Shown piece after piece: positions 14,001-21,424 of a stretch of DNA of 64,000 bases (the first letter of the stretch is position 1; every line of letters starts with the position of its first letter). The position numbers were made by a program, and so were the translations under genes. The DNA comes from Oegoconia quadripuncta (lineage: Eukaryota > Arthropoda > Insecta > Lepidoptera > Autostichidae). The DNA is taken from positions 25,608,575 through 25,672,574 of the forward strand of contig OX438748.1 of assembly GCA_949316235.1 (NCBI GenBank), written 5' to 3'. Below the pieces are notes generated by a model. The model saw nothing but the letters and a program-made list of their open reading frames with translations. It did not search any database and was not told where the DNA came from.

Positions 14001-17000
14001 AAAAGGGATATTACAAAATTTCAGACTACATTAATGATAGTAATCCCCCATGAATTACTATCATTAATGTAGTCTGAAATTTTGTAATAAACGACCCCTC
14101 TACACGATATATAAAAATTGTTGAAACCTTTTTAGATTGTAAATGACTGATTGAAAAAAGACAAACCCTCTGAGTTTCTCGCTAGCTCTTTTCAGTAGTG
14201 GTCGCGTTCCGAGCTAGTGGTAGTTAAAAAAACAAGTGACGTTCATAAGTGCATATTGTATTGCCTACATGAATAAATGATTTTCATTTCATTTCATTTC
14301 ATTTCCATCTTCAGACTCTTGTCATCGGTCTTGTAAAGAGTCGGTTAAAAATATTATAAAAGTACATGTAAGTTATTACTTACTAGATTTTCGACCGCGG
14401 CTTCGCCTTCGTGGAGTAGCTTCATCAGCTTAGCTTTAATTTGTTTATCCCGCGGGAACTACTCGGGATCACGATAAAAGTCCTATGTCTTAATCCAGGG
14501 TATTTTCTACCGATGTACCAAATTTCATCCAAATCCGTTCATCCGTGATTGAGCAACAAACAAACAAATACACAAACAAACAAATGTTTTTTCATTTATA
14601 CATTTATTTATTTACAAAAAAAAATATTTGTGTACTTTATCAACCATCTGGTATCCATAACACAAGTCTAGCTGCTTACAGTGGACCTAAATGGCGCTGT
14701 GTGTTTGTGCAAAGATCTTTATAAAAAAAAAAACATCCAAACTTTGGCATTATAATATAAGCTAGAAGTTAGATAATCGCCACTCAACTCTGCATGGATT
14801 GTAACCGCTCACTACAACCACATGAGTAAAGAAACGGAACTACAACGCTGGTTTTCATAAACATGCTTTTAAGGCATGGTCCTACAACAAGTGGCATTTT
14901 TAACCGACTTCAAAAAAGGAGGAGTTTCTATATTCGGGGCGTATATTTTTTTTTTTAATGTATGTACACCGATATCTCCGAGATTTGGCGGTTGATTCAC
15001 ATGGTTCTTTTTGTAAATGAAAGGGGATACCGTCGATTTGGTCCCATTGTAATTTCAGCGCAATCGGTTCAGTAGTTTTTGTGTAATCATGGTAAACATC
15101 AGAATGGCATTACATGTCTAGACGAATGTGTAGTTTTTACACAGGGAAACTAAGTAGATACAGTTTGGGTTTGTATGGAAAAAGTGTAGAGAAGGTCGGT
15201 GTGATTATCAGCAATAAATATGACAAGTCGAAGATCATCAGGTCGAGCTGGTACACCCGAACTGCCCATCTAACCTGTAGGAGCGAGAAGGTTCGCCATT
15301 GCACAAAAATTATCAGGGAGATTAGCAACCACGGATAAATACTAATAACTTTTTTAACCGACTTCAAAAAAGAAGGAGGTTCTGTATATTTTATGTATGT
15401 ACATCGGTTAGTCCGAAATTTTTAGGCCGATTTACATCGGTGTGATTATTCACAATAAATATGACAAATCGAAGATCATCAGGTCGAGCTGGTACACCCC
15501 AAGTGCCCACCTAACCTGTAGGAGCGAGAAGGTTCGCCATCGCACAAAAATTATCAAGGAGATTGGCAACCACGGATAAATACTAAAAACTTTTTTTTAA
15601 CCAACTTCAAAAAAAGGAGGAGGTTCTGTATTCTTTATGTATGTACATCGATTAGTCCGAAATTTTTAGGCCGATTTACATGATTATATTTCTGTTAGTA
15701 AGCGGAATAGTCATAAATTATTATACTTGGATGACATAACTATAATTTTCATCCAAACCAGTTTAGACAGACAAACTTTGGAATTAATATAGACAGAATT
15801 TCGATTTATAGATGTCTGTCTTTGCATTACAGCAAATGCTTTATTATCGTGTGTCCATTTAATAATTTAGACGGTTCCAAGTCGTTTAGTGCGACACCGT
15901 CTAAATGTTTCACACTACTTGAAGCGACAAAGTTTTTTTTGCCGAGATCAATGACAGCCACCAGTTTAGACAGACAAACTTTGGAATTAATATAGACAGA
16001 ATTTCGATTTATAGATGTCTGTCTTTGCATTACAGCAAATGCTTTATTATCGTGTGTCCATTTAATAATTTAGACGGTTCCAAGTCGTTTAGTGCGACAC
16101 CGTCTAAATGTTTCACACTACTTGAAGCGACAAAGTTTTTTTTGCCGAGATCAATGACAGCCCTCACCAATGTTGTGCCCTGTAGTTTGTGGATGGTAAC
16201 GGCCCAACTTAATATCAAGGGCAGCATTCGCCTTTCCACATCACCTCAGACGGCTCACCACATTCTGTGGGAATGCAATAATTGGAGTCTGGAAAGCAAA
16301 CTCATGCTTGACAAGCGTGTAAGGTTGTTGAAGAAGCAATGTTGTTTTTTTTTATGCACGACGGGTTCGTACTTGACCTCAATCACACCTGATGATAAGT
16401 GAAGATGAGGTCGAAGGTGGAAGCGTACTGACCCGGAAACCCCAACACATTTGGGGGACTGGCTATCTTATCTCTGACAACCGGAATTTTATTAACATTG
16501 CTGCTTGGCGGCAGATTTAGATAAGATGGTGGTAGCTAGCCAGGCGGAAATTTTTTTAAATACCCTACCACCAACCAAACCGAGTACTTAAACATTTACC
16601 CCGCTGGGGATCGAACCCGCAACCTCCGAATCGTAAACCCAATGTTGTTTACATTGAACCACGGAATCAAAAAGTTTTTATTTAATTGAACAACAGGATT
16701 TTTTTAATTATACGTATTCTACATTGACGACGGATTGGTGTAATTGATAGTGACCCTGTCAGCGAAACCAACGGTTGCGGGTTCAAATCCCGCGAGGGGT
16801 TAATGTTTGTGTGATGAATACTAACATTTATTCCCGAGTCATGGATGTTTATATAAATATTTATGTATGTTTATCCGATATCTAGTATCCATAGTACAAG
16901 CTTTGCTTAGTTTGGGACTAGATGACCGGTGTAAATGTCTGAAATATTTATTTATTTCTTTCTTATTTATGTATGGTACCGAAAAATAAAAAGAAACAGA

Positions 17001-17737
17001 TAAAAACAGGAAGTACTAATGTAACAATGTGGGCTTTTCTTTTAATCAATTGAAAACGATAAGTTTTTTTTCAGTACGAGTGAATATTACAATGACTGCT
17101 CACTCACAAAACAAACAGGGTTGTCTTTTTATGGTTCCGTAGTGAACAAGGAACCGTTATACTTTCGCCATGTCTCTTTGCGTGTCTACCCGAAGTGTCA
17201 TAGGATACATTTTATGGTAAAAAATACAACATTGCGTCAGCATAATACAAAATATGCTGTCGGGTTTTTTGATCTTTAAATACTTACTAAGGAATAAAAA
17301 GATATAAAATGTCACTTATTGTGTGCTATACGGACAAAATAGTTCCAACTCAGTATGGTGCTTGGCACCAGTTTGGAACTAGTGAGTTGTATGTGAACGC
17401 AAGTGGATATGAAATAGATAGATGAATATACATTACGACGAGTAGGAAATATAGTCACGAAAATTCTAATATCGCCTTTGGAGATGTGAATTGTAAATAA
17501 CATTGTCTAGAAATGCAATGAAACACTTATACTCCCTCATTATACGAGGGAAGGCCTATATCCCTACAGTGGGATGTTTACGGGCTGATGATGATAAAGA
17601 TGACCTTACTGGCTACTTATAAATATAAAATTTTAGTAAAAGAAGAAAAAAAATCATTTACCTATAAAAAATTTACCTGTGATTCTCCCATCAGGATGTT
17701 CTTGAGTTAATTGAAGCGGGGTCTGTGCCACTTCCAT
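2058..17737 (-). CDS. Hr51: Nuclear receptor of the PNR/FAX-1/Hr51 (unfulfilled) type, 5' three coding exons
   Basis: Three minus-strand coding exons join in one frame: 17737-17677, 2419-2291 and 2172-2058, with GT donors (GTAAAT, GTAAGA, GTAAGT) and AG acceptors. Exon phases fit exactly (1, 1, then 2), giving 102 codons before the edge of the known part. The ATG at 17737 has an in-frame TAA 15 nt upstream. Residues 67-102 are the first C4 zinc finger of a nuclear receptor DNA-binding domain (Cys67, Cys70, Cys84, Cys87). Its P-box, [11 protein letters not shown], has Asn where tailless-type receptors have Asp, which points to the NR2E3/PNR group. Fly unfulfilled and worm FAX-1 are DNA-binding transcription factors needed for neuron identity and axon growth; that role is inferred here. 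Residues 22-63 are Pro/Ala-rich and likely disordered. The second zinc finger and ligand-binding domain lie left of the window. Intron 1 is about 15.3 kb and packed with transposons; intron 2 is only 118 bp. Confidence 0.92.
2420..3448. other. Start-distal part of intron 1, no feature seen
   Basis: AT-rich sequence of the first intron of the nuclear receptor gene, upstream of exon 2 in transcript order. No exon, repeat family or palindrome stood out. Confidence 0.4.
3449..4143. mobile_element. Foldback element: imperfect palindrome of about 700 bp
   Basis: Several blocks on the left recur in reverse complement and in mirrored order on the right. GAACCGTAGATATTACAATAA at 3449 pairs with the block ending near 4143. 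TACAAGTTTATTTTTTATACTG at 3523 pairs with CAGTATAAACAATAAACTTGTA ending at 4080. CGTTTGCTTGCAAGAAG pairs with a CTTTTTGCAAGCAAAC block near 4020. CACCTGCAGCAAAAAG pairs with CTTTTGCTGCAGGTCAC near 3895. No open frame is present. It fits a non-autonomous foldback transposon or MITE; no clear target duplication was found. Confidence 0.7.
4144..4737. other. Intronic, no feature seen
   Basis: Within intron 1 of the nuclear receptor gene. It holds only short chance open frames; I see no splice-consistent exon or named repeat. Confidence 0.4.
4738..4815 (+). mobile_element. Fragment of the GGTGTCGATTCGG MITE
   Basis: It begins with ATGGTGTCGATTCTGATGTG and carries AACTAAAC and ACCAGTTTTAAGTAGT, in the order seen at the left end of the complete copy at 28862-29004. 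The right inverted repeat is missing, so this is a degraded one-ended copy. Confidence 0.55.
4838..4892 (-). mobile_element. SINE-B 3' fragment
   Basis: On the minus strand it reads TTTGCTTAGTTTGGGACT, then TGATTGGTGTAAGTGTCC and GAAATATTTATTTAT. This is the shared 3' part of the SINE-B copies at 13507, 16724 and 52489. The tRNA-like head is absent. Confidence 0.65.
4893..5664. other. Intronic, no feature seen
   Basis: Part of intron 1 of the nuclear receptor gene. A short stretch near 5410 (AGGTTCGATCTCC) resembles a polymerase III B box, but I could not define a SINE around it. Confidence 0.35.
5665..6345 (-). mobile_element. LINE-F 3' remnant
   Basis: Read on the minus strand, this is the end of a non-LTR retrotransposon. 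It has a coding remnant (5997-6317), an untranslated tail with AAGAGATCTCTATTAGAGATAA, and an A-rich end next to TTTATGTGCAATAAAGAATA. The same tail recurs at 7755-7930 and 28014-28422. The copy is 5' truncated, the usual fate of LINE insertions. Confidence 0.7.
5997..6317 (-). pseudogene. C-terminal scrap of a non-LTR reverse transcriptase (LINE-F)
   Basis: About 100 codons end with a pattern (residues [20 protein letters not shown], then [17 protein letters not shown]). It closely resembles the extreme C-terminus of CR1- and jockey-like reverse transcriptases, where an R-x-x-x-LWN-x-LP block precedes a final basic helix. No catalytic part of the polymerase is present. The open frame is a passenger of the truncated LINE, not a host gene. 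Family assignment within the non-LTR elements is uncertain. Confidence 0.6.
6660..6855 (+). mobile_element. LINE-D 3' untranslated end
   Basis: This matches the 3' tail of the longer LINE-D copy at 26380-26572. The shared phrases are GAGTTTCTTGCTTGTTCTTC, TCAGGGGAAAA, TTTTGAACAAGCAGTAGCTT and TTTTGACTTTGACTTTG-like ends. No coding part is left. Confidence 0.75.
6925..6975 (-). mobile_element. RTE-like 3' tail fragment
   Basis: The minus-strand text (CCTGCAGTGGGATGTTTACG, then GGCAATTGATGATGATG) is the short 3' end that follows RTE-type endonuclease/reverse-transcriptase elements in Lepidoptera. A plus-strand partner is at 17538-17600. Confidence 0.5.
7187..7210. repeat. (AAT)n microsatellite
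   Basis: A short AAT/ATA trinucleotide run. No function is suggested. Confidence 0.7.
7285..7500 (-). mobile_element. SINE-C copy
   Basis: On the minus strand it opens with GACCTATTTGGTGTAGTGG, and an ACGGGTTCGAATC B-box-like block follows. It ends with the family tail (CCATAACT-, GGTATCTATAATACAAGCC-like text). It resembles the better preserved copy at 45946-46172. Confidence 0.7.
7755..7930 (-). mobile_element. LINE-F 3' tail
   Basis: Shares the tail phrases of the copies at 5665 and 28014: ACACTTTATTGTACACA, TGTACAAAGGGCGAACTT and CTCTATAAGAGAT-TCTTCCA (plus-strand reading). The coding part is lost. Confidence 0.65.
8195..8460 (+). repeat. Rep-K copy 1
   Basis: Shares a long collinear block with 10765-10998: CAAAAAACTCGACAG, TTTGCGGACGCCAT, ATCCTATGA, AACGACACCA, CTTCGAAATCGGT, ATGCGCCAAAGGAACGGACA. 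A reverse-strand relative is at 17120-17300. The unit has no open frame and its class is unknown. Confidence 0.65.
8495..8756 (+). mobile_element. LINE-D 3' remnant, cut by a MITE
   Basis: Contains the degraded end of the LINE-D reverse transcriptase (CGCAAAGTCAGTAATTT, TTTTTCAATAAGGTTCC) and its untranslated part (TTAGATGATAATCATCC, ATGCCAGGCTATTTCAC). It matches 26127-26350. It stops where the mariner-like MITE begins at 8757. Confidence 0.75.
8757..9080 (+). mobile_element. Mariner-like MITE, right end missing
   Basis: It starts TATTGGGTCTTTACCTATGA and is collinear with the full element at 23531-23952 for over 300 bp, including TCCCATAATCATTTCTTAGA. The right inverted repeat is absent. 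Confidence 0.75.
9081..9584. other. Intronic, no feature seen
   Basis: AT-rich part of intron 1 of the nuclear receptor gene. It has a few (CA)n steps near 9300 but no recognisable exon or repeat. Confidence 0.35.
9585..10230 (-). mobile_element. LINE-D remnant with 3' (TCAAA-like) tail
   Basis: On the minus strand it can be read as the C-terminal reverse transcriptase block of LINE-D (pattern [34 protein letters not shown], with breaks). Next come the GTTTCTTGCTCGTTCTTCTC tail and a (TGATT)n-like simple repeat at 9585-9605. This is the same family as 13740, 25735 and 45485, but inverted. Confidence 0.7.
10231..10764. other. Intronic, no firm feature
   Basis: Part of intron 1. On the minus strand, an open stretch of about 50 codons runs into a donor-like GTAAGTATCG near 10436, but there is no supporting acceptor or family resemblance. 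I leave it unassigned. Confidence 0.35.
10765..10998 (+). repeat. Rep-K copy 2
   Basis: Collinear with the copy at 8195-8460 (CAAAAAACCCGACGGCATA, CCTATGAGCACTC, CACTTCGAAATCGG, GATGCGCCAAAGGAACGGAC). It ends with GGGCAGTCGGG. Confidence 0.65.
11276..11580 (+). repeat. Rep-H copy 1
   Basis: Contains TTTGTTTATCCCGCGGGAACT, CGGGATAAAA and TATCCTATAT, the core of a very widespread lepidopteran repeat. The core recurs at 14375-14600 and, inverted, at 35810-36050, 45775-45935 and 50395-50475. The left part (GAGCTGAAACTTGGCATC) belongs to the same wider unit. Its class is not certain; some RTE 3' ends look alike. Confidence 0.5.
11581..12465. other. Intronic; C-rich block at 12190-12370
   Basis: Mostly AT-rich. 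The stretch 12190-12370 has unusually C-rich runs (TCTCTCCCCCCTC, CCCCACCCAAATCC) next to a TGATTAATT homeodomain-type core. It carries no repeat signature. It could be a regulatory island inside intron 1, but that is only an inference from composition. Confidence 0.3.
12466..12572 (-). mobile_element. LINE-E 3' fragment
   Basis: It matches the LINE-E copies at 25160 and 31688 in TGCCTATTCACCCT, TTGAAGATCCCAAGGTTGTA and GGGAGTTCCATGCCTTAGC (plus-strand reading). This is the strand opposite to the frame encoding WNSLPASVFP. The copy is short and inactive. Confidence 0.7.
12582..12606. repeat. (AC)n microsatellite
   Basis: A CA dinucleotide run after CATACATA steps, next to AAACTTTCGCTTTTATAATA, which is a common RTE/Rep-H-like end. 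Confidence 0.7.
12651..13506. other. Intronic, no feature seen
   Basis: Includes a 72-codon plus-strand frame at 13078-13296. It has no family resemblance and is in the wrong orientation for the host gene. I found no repeat match inside the window. Confidence 0.35.
13507..13719 (+). mobile_element. SINE-B copy
   Basis: The head GACCGATTGGTGTAGTGG is followed by a polymerase III B-box-like GGGTTCGAATCC. It ends with the tail TTGGGACTAGATGATTGGTG and TGTCCGAAATATTTATTTATT. A nearly complete tRNA-derived SINE. Confidence 0.8.
13740..14320 (+). mobile_element. LINE-D remnant with foldback and (TTTCA)n tail
   Basis: Codons around 13800-13965 still spell the reverse transcriptase end ([40 protein letters not shown]). 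The untranslated end (GAGTTTCTCGCTAGCTCTTT) and a (TTTCA)n simple tail at about 14283-14308 follow. A perfect inverted duplication at 14011-14087 sits at the coding end. Confidence 0.75.
14011..14087. repeat. Perfect 34-bp inverted repeat, 9-bp spacer
   Basis: The left arm 14011-14044 (TTACAAAATTTCAGACTACA...) is exactly complementary to 14054-14087. The left arm corresponds to native LINE-D sequence (compare TATAAAATATCAGACTATTT near 26258). The right arm is therefore an inverted copy, probably made by a strand switch during synthesis. Confidence 0.9.
14375..14600 (+). repeat. Rep-H copy 2
   Basis: Carries GACCGCGGCTTCGCC, TTGTTTATCCCGCGGGAAC, GTCCTATGTCTTAATCCAGG and AAATTTCATCCAAATCCGTT, then (CAAA)n steps. 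A good copy of a widespread lepidopteran repeat. Confidence 0.6.
14605..14720 (+). mobile_element. SINE-C 3' fragment
   Basis: TTATCAACCATCTGGTATCC, ACACAAGTCTAG and GCTTACAGTGGACCTA match, in the opposite orientation, the tails of the SINE-C copies at 7285, 22453 and 45946. Confidence 0.55.
14895..15110 (+). repeat. ACCGACTTCAAAAAAGGAGG repeat
   Basis: TTTTAACCGACTTCAAAAAA followed by GGAGGAG-TTCT is a hallmark start of a repeat found throughout lepidopteran genomes. Two more starts occur at 15353 and 15597. No coding sequence is seen. Confidence 0.6.
15197..15681 (+). repeat. Tandem duplication, two 241-bp units
   Basis: Unit 1 starts CGGTGTGATTATCAGC at 15197 and unit 2 starts CGGTGTGATTATTCAC at 15438. 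Both run through GTCGAGCTGGTACACCC, AGCGAGAAGGTTCGCCAT, CAACCACGGATAAATACTA and the ACTTCAAAAAA block to TTTTTAGGCCGATTTACAT. The units differ at scattered sites, so this duplication is older than the one at 15758. Confidence 0.85.
15758..16163 (+). repeat. Tandem duplication, two near-identical 203-bp units
   Basis: Both units start CCAGTTTAGACAGACAAACT (15758 and 15961) and continue to CGAGATCAATGACAGCC with no difference that I can find. The duplication lies in the Helitron-type helicase fragment and repeats its last coding part. Confidence 0.9.
15834..16239 (-). pseudogene. Pif1/Helitron-type helicase, C-terminal fragment with internal duplication
   Basis: The minus strand from 16239 encodes [19 protein letters not shown], the helicase motif A-x-T-I-H-K-x-Q-G. 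It continues with VIDLGKKNF and a degraded end, [18 protein letters not shown]. This is the last part of a Pif1-family helicase, as found in Helitron RepHel proteins and their relatives. The normal ALSR motif between these blocks reads ASSS, and nothing of the ATPase core (Walker A/B) is present. A 203-bp tandem duplication repeats the final part downstream. It is a broken transposon remnant. Whether it came from a Helitron or from a separate Pif1-like element cannot be told from this piece. Confidence 0.65.
16347..16672 (-). mobile_element. SINE-A copy, full length
   Basis: On the minus strand it has a head near TCCGTGGTTCAATGTAAAC and a B-box-like GGTTCGATCCCC. The body includes CCGCCTGGCTAGCTACC and CCACCATCTTATCTAAATC, and the tail GTCGTGCATAAAAAAA follows. 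One of the two most complete members here. Confidence 0.85.
16724..16957 (+). mobile_element. SINE-B copy, full length
   Basis: The head GACGGATTGGTGTAATTG is followed by B-box-like GGGTTCAAATCCCGCGAGG. The body CATTTATTCCCGAGTCATGG comes next, and the tail ends near AATATTTATTTATT. Confidence 0.85.
17120..17300 (-). repeat. Rep-K copy 3, inverted
   Basis: Read on the minus strand it gives CAAAAAACCCGACAGCATAT and TACCATAAAATGTATCCTATGA, matching the start of Rep-K copies 1 and 2. The plus-strand left end (TATGGTTCCGTAGTGAACAA) adds unit sequence that the other copies lack. Confidence 0.6.
17538..17600 (+). mobile_element. RTE-like 3' tail fragment
   Basis: GAAGGCCTATATCCCTACAG, then TGGGATGTTTACGGGCTGAT and (GAT)n, is a typical lepidopteran RTE 3' end. 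It lies 77 bp past (3' in minus sense) the exon-1 donor of the nuclear receptor gene. Confidence 0.55.
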
Positions 17738-19486
17738 TTTAAAATGTCTTTATTTCAGTATTTGTCACTTGTTTAGAAGTCCATTCGGTCTATTTTAGGG
17801 ATTTAAATGATACACTGTAGAGTTCTGTTGTAATCATAATACTGGATTAAACTAACTGAAGATTGTTAATACTAAATTCATAAATTGGTTACTATTTAAA
17901 CAGCTGTTTAGTTATTTTCCACAAGCTTCTTGAACTATGTAGAACAAATACTTATTCTTAAGTAAAGATCACTGAAAAATTATATATTTTTATAAGTTAA
18001 ATAATGATCCGCAAATAAAAACGTCTAGACATGACGTTATTCAATGGCTAAAAATGGCTTTGTTAATTTAATGTTTTCTCTTTTCGATATAACCTATTAA
18101 TATCATAAATGAGAATTTATATTTGTTTGTGCCCTTTCTCGATTTCGAAATGAAAAAAATGAAATAACATGATTTCTTCAACATAAATAATTAAACGAAG
18201 AGTACGTTAGTTAGACAAATTTTTACCAACTAAGCTCCTGAAAATCCTAATTGAATAAAACTTGTTTCAATTGAACTGAATTAAAAATGGCAAACTGTTT
18301 TCCCGCCAAAGATAGTTCTTACCGAGCGCGCGAACTCAACAGTTCCGTTTTGACATTTATTTTTTTATTGACACAGGAGTCGCGTGCATTATGCCACGGC
18401 CGGGGCACTTTTGACGCGGTCGCACCGCTTGGCGTGAGCTTGGCTTGAAGGCGTGGCGTAGCCCCGCCCCGTTGCTTTTCGCATCTGATGTGGGCCCCCA
18501 GACAGGGGGAGACTTCGATTTTGGGTCAGCTGTTAAGCGTCCGTTTTAAGCTTTAATTTGTGGCATTATGGTGCTGTTGCGCCGCGTCGCGTCGGCCCAC
18601 CATTTAGAATAATGATGTCGTATATTTTGTACGCGAATTGAACTGTAATTTCGCTTTCCAATTACGGATTCAATAAAGCAGTGCTTTAAATTTGCCAGTA
18701 ATAAAAAATGTAACCTAATTTGTCTTTGTTTAACTGAAATTTATGAAAATACAATCGAACTTGCAAAAAGTTAGTTCTATCAACGTTCGTTCACGTCATT
18801 TCACCATTCCCGCTTCGAAACATAATGACAACATTTGCCTGAGCTCCTAAAATCAGAAGTAAAGCAGACTCTGTGGTTATTTGGAGATACCAATGACATT
18901 TGATATCGCGTCCAATAAGAACCGCCACATTTCGCGAAGGGCGTGGCGTAACGTTTACCCGCGAAAACCGCTGTCATAGAGGAAAAGTCAACTGTTTCTC
19001 GGATTTTCATTGGCCATTGTGTTATTTCGGCGCGACGTTATGACCTTTGGGGGTTCAGGTTTAGGTATGTTAACGTGTACCTATGGCAACATGAGTTCAA
19101 ATATATGAAGTTAAAAACAGTTTAAATAAATAATTTCAAAACTTATCTGTCACCGACGTAACTCTTATATAGCAATGTCTAATGGCATATCTACTGAACT
19201 ATCATTTTCTGATTGAACAATATTAGTGAAATAGGTAAGTGCATTATGTTATTGACTAATTTGTTCATGTCATATTTTTTTTAATCCAATAATCTTCGTC
19301 ACTATAAACCACAATACAATATACAATATTTAATTATTTTCTCTCCACATAAGTTTTACCTACACTGTAATGGTTACACATGTAGATACATACACATGTG
19401 GAGACTGGTTGCCTGAGATAGGCGTGAGCCTGAGTTTCAGGATCACTAGAGCCCCAGATGTAGTTCCCGGTTGTAGACAGATAATT
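17738..19486 (-). promoter_or_regulatory. Likely 5' UTR and promoter region of the nuclear receptor gene
   Basis: This is upstream of the exon-1 ATG on the minus strand and lacks recognisable transposons, unlike its surroundings. Two GC-rich islands, 18340-18620 and 18800-19030, carry GGGGCGGGGCTACGCCACGC and GTTACGCCACGCCC (minus strand). The same TACGCCACGCC core, an Sp1/KLF-type site, thus occurs twice about 500 bp apart. CCAAT-type words occur near 18890-18920 and 19010. The start site itself cannot be fixed by eye. Confidence 0.45.
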
Positions 19487-19625
19487 TTTTTTTATGCACG
19501 ACGGGTTTGTACTTGACCCCAATCACACCTGATGTTAAGTAAAAATGTGGTCGAAAGTGGAAGCGTACTGACCCGGAAACCCCAACACATTTGGGGAACT
19601 AGCTATCTTATCTCTGACAACCGGC
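19487..19625 (-). mobile_element. SINE-A, 5' truncated
   Basis: Only the tail half is present: TTTTTTTTATGCACGACGGG, AATCACACCTGATGTTAAG, ACTGACCCGGAAACCCC and TTATCTCTGACAACCGG (plus-strand reading). Confidence 0.8.
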
Positions 19626-20566
19626 TTAAGGGTTACAATTTGACTGATGGTACTTATTAAATATAAATAAAAGAGGTATATAAAAATAAAATGGTCTACT
19701 AAATGTCAAGTTTATTTGTTAGTGTGTGTGTATGCGTATCTGTGTGTGTGACTCTCTCACCATAAACTACACAACTAGGTAAAAACTCAAGAGGAAGTAT
19801 AGAACCTCTACTAGCGTCGGCAACCCCAGCACATTAATAACAAGAAAATGCCAATGCAATACAGAAAACAGGGAGTTTATGTAATGGGAGGAGTGCTGTG
19901 TGATGGCAAAAATGAACTGCATCTATGCTGCAGCAATTGATACAGCGCTGGTTTTCTGAGGAGCCCAACGTGAAGAGCCTCCGATATGATTCGTACAGTT
20001 GTGCAAATACATACATATAACATAACTGTATATAACAGATTAAACATTATACCGTTTGCGAAACAGAAGGTAGCTACTATTTATACACGGTTATCACCTC
20101 GGTAGCTACAGACAGACGTACCAGATTTTTATGACAGAAACATCAATTAGACATACTAACATATTTTATTAGACAATCAATGCAAACTCTACCATAAATT
20201 AAAATTCCATTTGGCCCATGACGAACCCTCAGGTTCCAACAGAATACCAGTTTTTTTGTCCGTCTCGGGCAAATCCACACACCGAGCTTATAGCCTTTTT
20301 GTATATTGCATCACACACATAATATATGATGTTTTTATACTTGTGTTTAATTGTTTAGTTGGATATTTCATATGGAAACAGTGAAGTGGAAGTGGTGTCG
20401 ATACAGATAAATGCTTATCTATTTATCATAAGATTTTTTTCTCACCCCCATAATCCGTATACATCCAACTGAATTACGCTTTACTCTAGAATCATTAAAA
20501 GTATTTTTTTATTATTTAAACTTGAATTAAACGCCTATTCATATCTAAATTGATTTCTACTATTCA
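19626..20566. other. Intergenic, no firm feature
   Basis: Holds a GT-rich simple run near 19715-19750. The stretch at about 19840-20010 (CTGCAGCAATTGATACAGCG and neighbours) looks like transposon debris, but I could not place it in any family. Confidence 0.3.
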
Positions 20567-20730
20567 CTTTACATCAGGTATGATTGAGGTCAAGTACTAA
20601 CTAACAAGTAATGGGTAAACTGTATAAGTACCTATACCAATTAATGTAACAACATCTTTGTAACACAGTTGTATGCAATATATAAATTCTAATTCTAAAA
20701 AACCCGTTGTGCATAAAAAAAATATCCACA
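20567..20730 (+). mobile_element. SINE-A tail interrupted by an insertion
   Basis: CACTTTACATCAGGTATGAT and TGAGGTCAAGTACT start the SINE-A tail, and AACCCGTTGTGCATAAAAA ends it at 20700-20726. Between them are about 110 bp that end in AATATATAAATTCTAATTCT, a simple LINE-like 3' tail. A small LINE end therefore probably jumped into the SINE. Confidence 0.6.
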
Positions 20731-20929
20731 CGGTTATGCATATCTACATATTTTATGTCACTTAAGTTCTATTGACGTATAGATACACCACACATATTTC
20801 TAAAAAAAAACACCAGTCTAGTTTGTTGTATTCAATTTTAGTAAACATGGTAGCTGGGTCTAAAAAACAATTTCCAATATCTATAAAAATTCATGACATG
20901 AAATTGTATCAGGCTCAATAAACGTAAAT

Positions 20930-21190
20930 CCCTTTTCGCAATCTCTTTAAAGGGAACCCCAAAAACTACCCACAAGTCAATCGCCAAACTCCGTTCTGTG
21001 AAACGGCTTTTCCACCCGCCACCCTTTTTCCACCTAACCCCCCTAACCCGACCTTTTTCTCCCCCTATTTGCCCCCGAATTACCGCTCGCCCCCTAAACC
21101 GCGGTCTTCAGTGACAGTTCAATAAAGCACAGCGACCAATCGTGGCAAACGTCGCCCGGTATAAGCCAATAGGATTAACGGTATGCACGT
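20930..21190. promoter_or_regulatory. C-rich, repeat-free block with CCAAT words
   Basis: Runs such as CCACCCTTTTTCCACC, CCCCCCTAACCCGACC and CGCTCGCCCCCTAAACCG stand out from AT-rich flanks. GACCAATCGTGG and AGCCAATAGG follow. It lies upstream of the nuclear receptor's exon 1 and downstream of the candidate alternative exon (minus sense). A regulatory role is an inference from composition and the absence of repeats. Confidence 0.3.
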
Positions 21191-21424
21191 CTCTTTCTGA
21201 CACATGTGATGTTGTATATGCATGTCTTGCTTCCACTCATGGATCGTAGATTCTTGATTCGTTTGAGATTTAAATCTTTGTTTGAATTTTCCTTTGTTTT
21301 TCAGTTCATTGAATTGGCATCTCTCCTGTTTAGGTGCTTACCAATATCGTATTTGAGCTCGTTCGAAGCAGTTAAGACATTTATAATGTAATATTATATC
21401 TTTAATTTATTTTTGTCTAAATTT

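Noticed and set aside
15114..15367. Frames of 74-76 codons on both strands at the ACCGACTTCAAAAAAGG repeats
   Set aside because: They lie in a dispersed, tandemly duplicated repeat, and the second unit does not conserve the frames.
18801..19010. 69-codon minus-strand frame upstream of the nuclear receptor
   Set aside because: Residue content is unremarkable, and the interval is better explained as GC-rich promoter DNA with CCAAT and KLF-type words.
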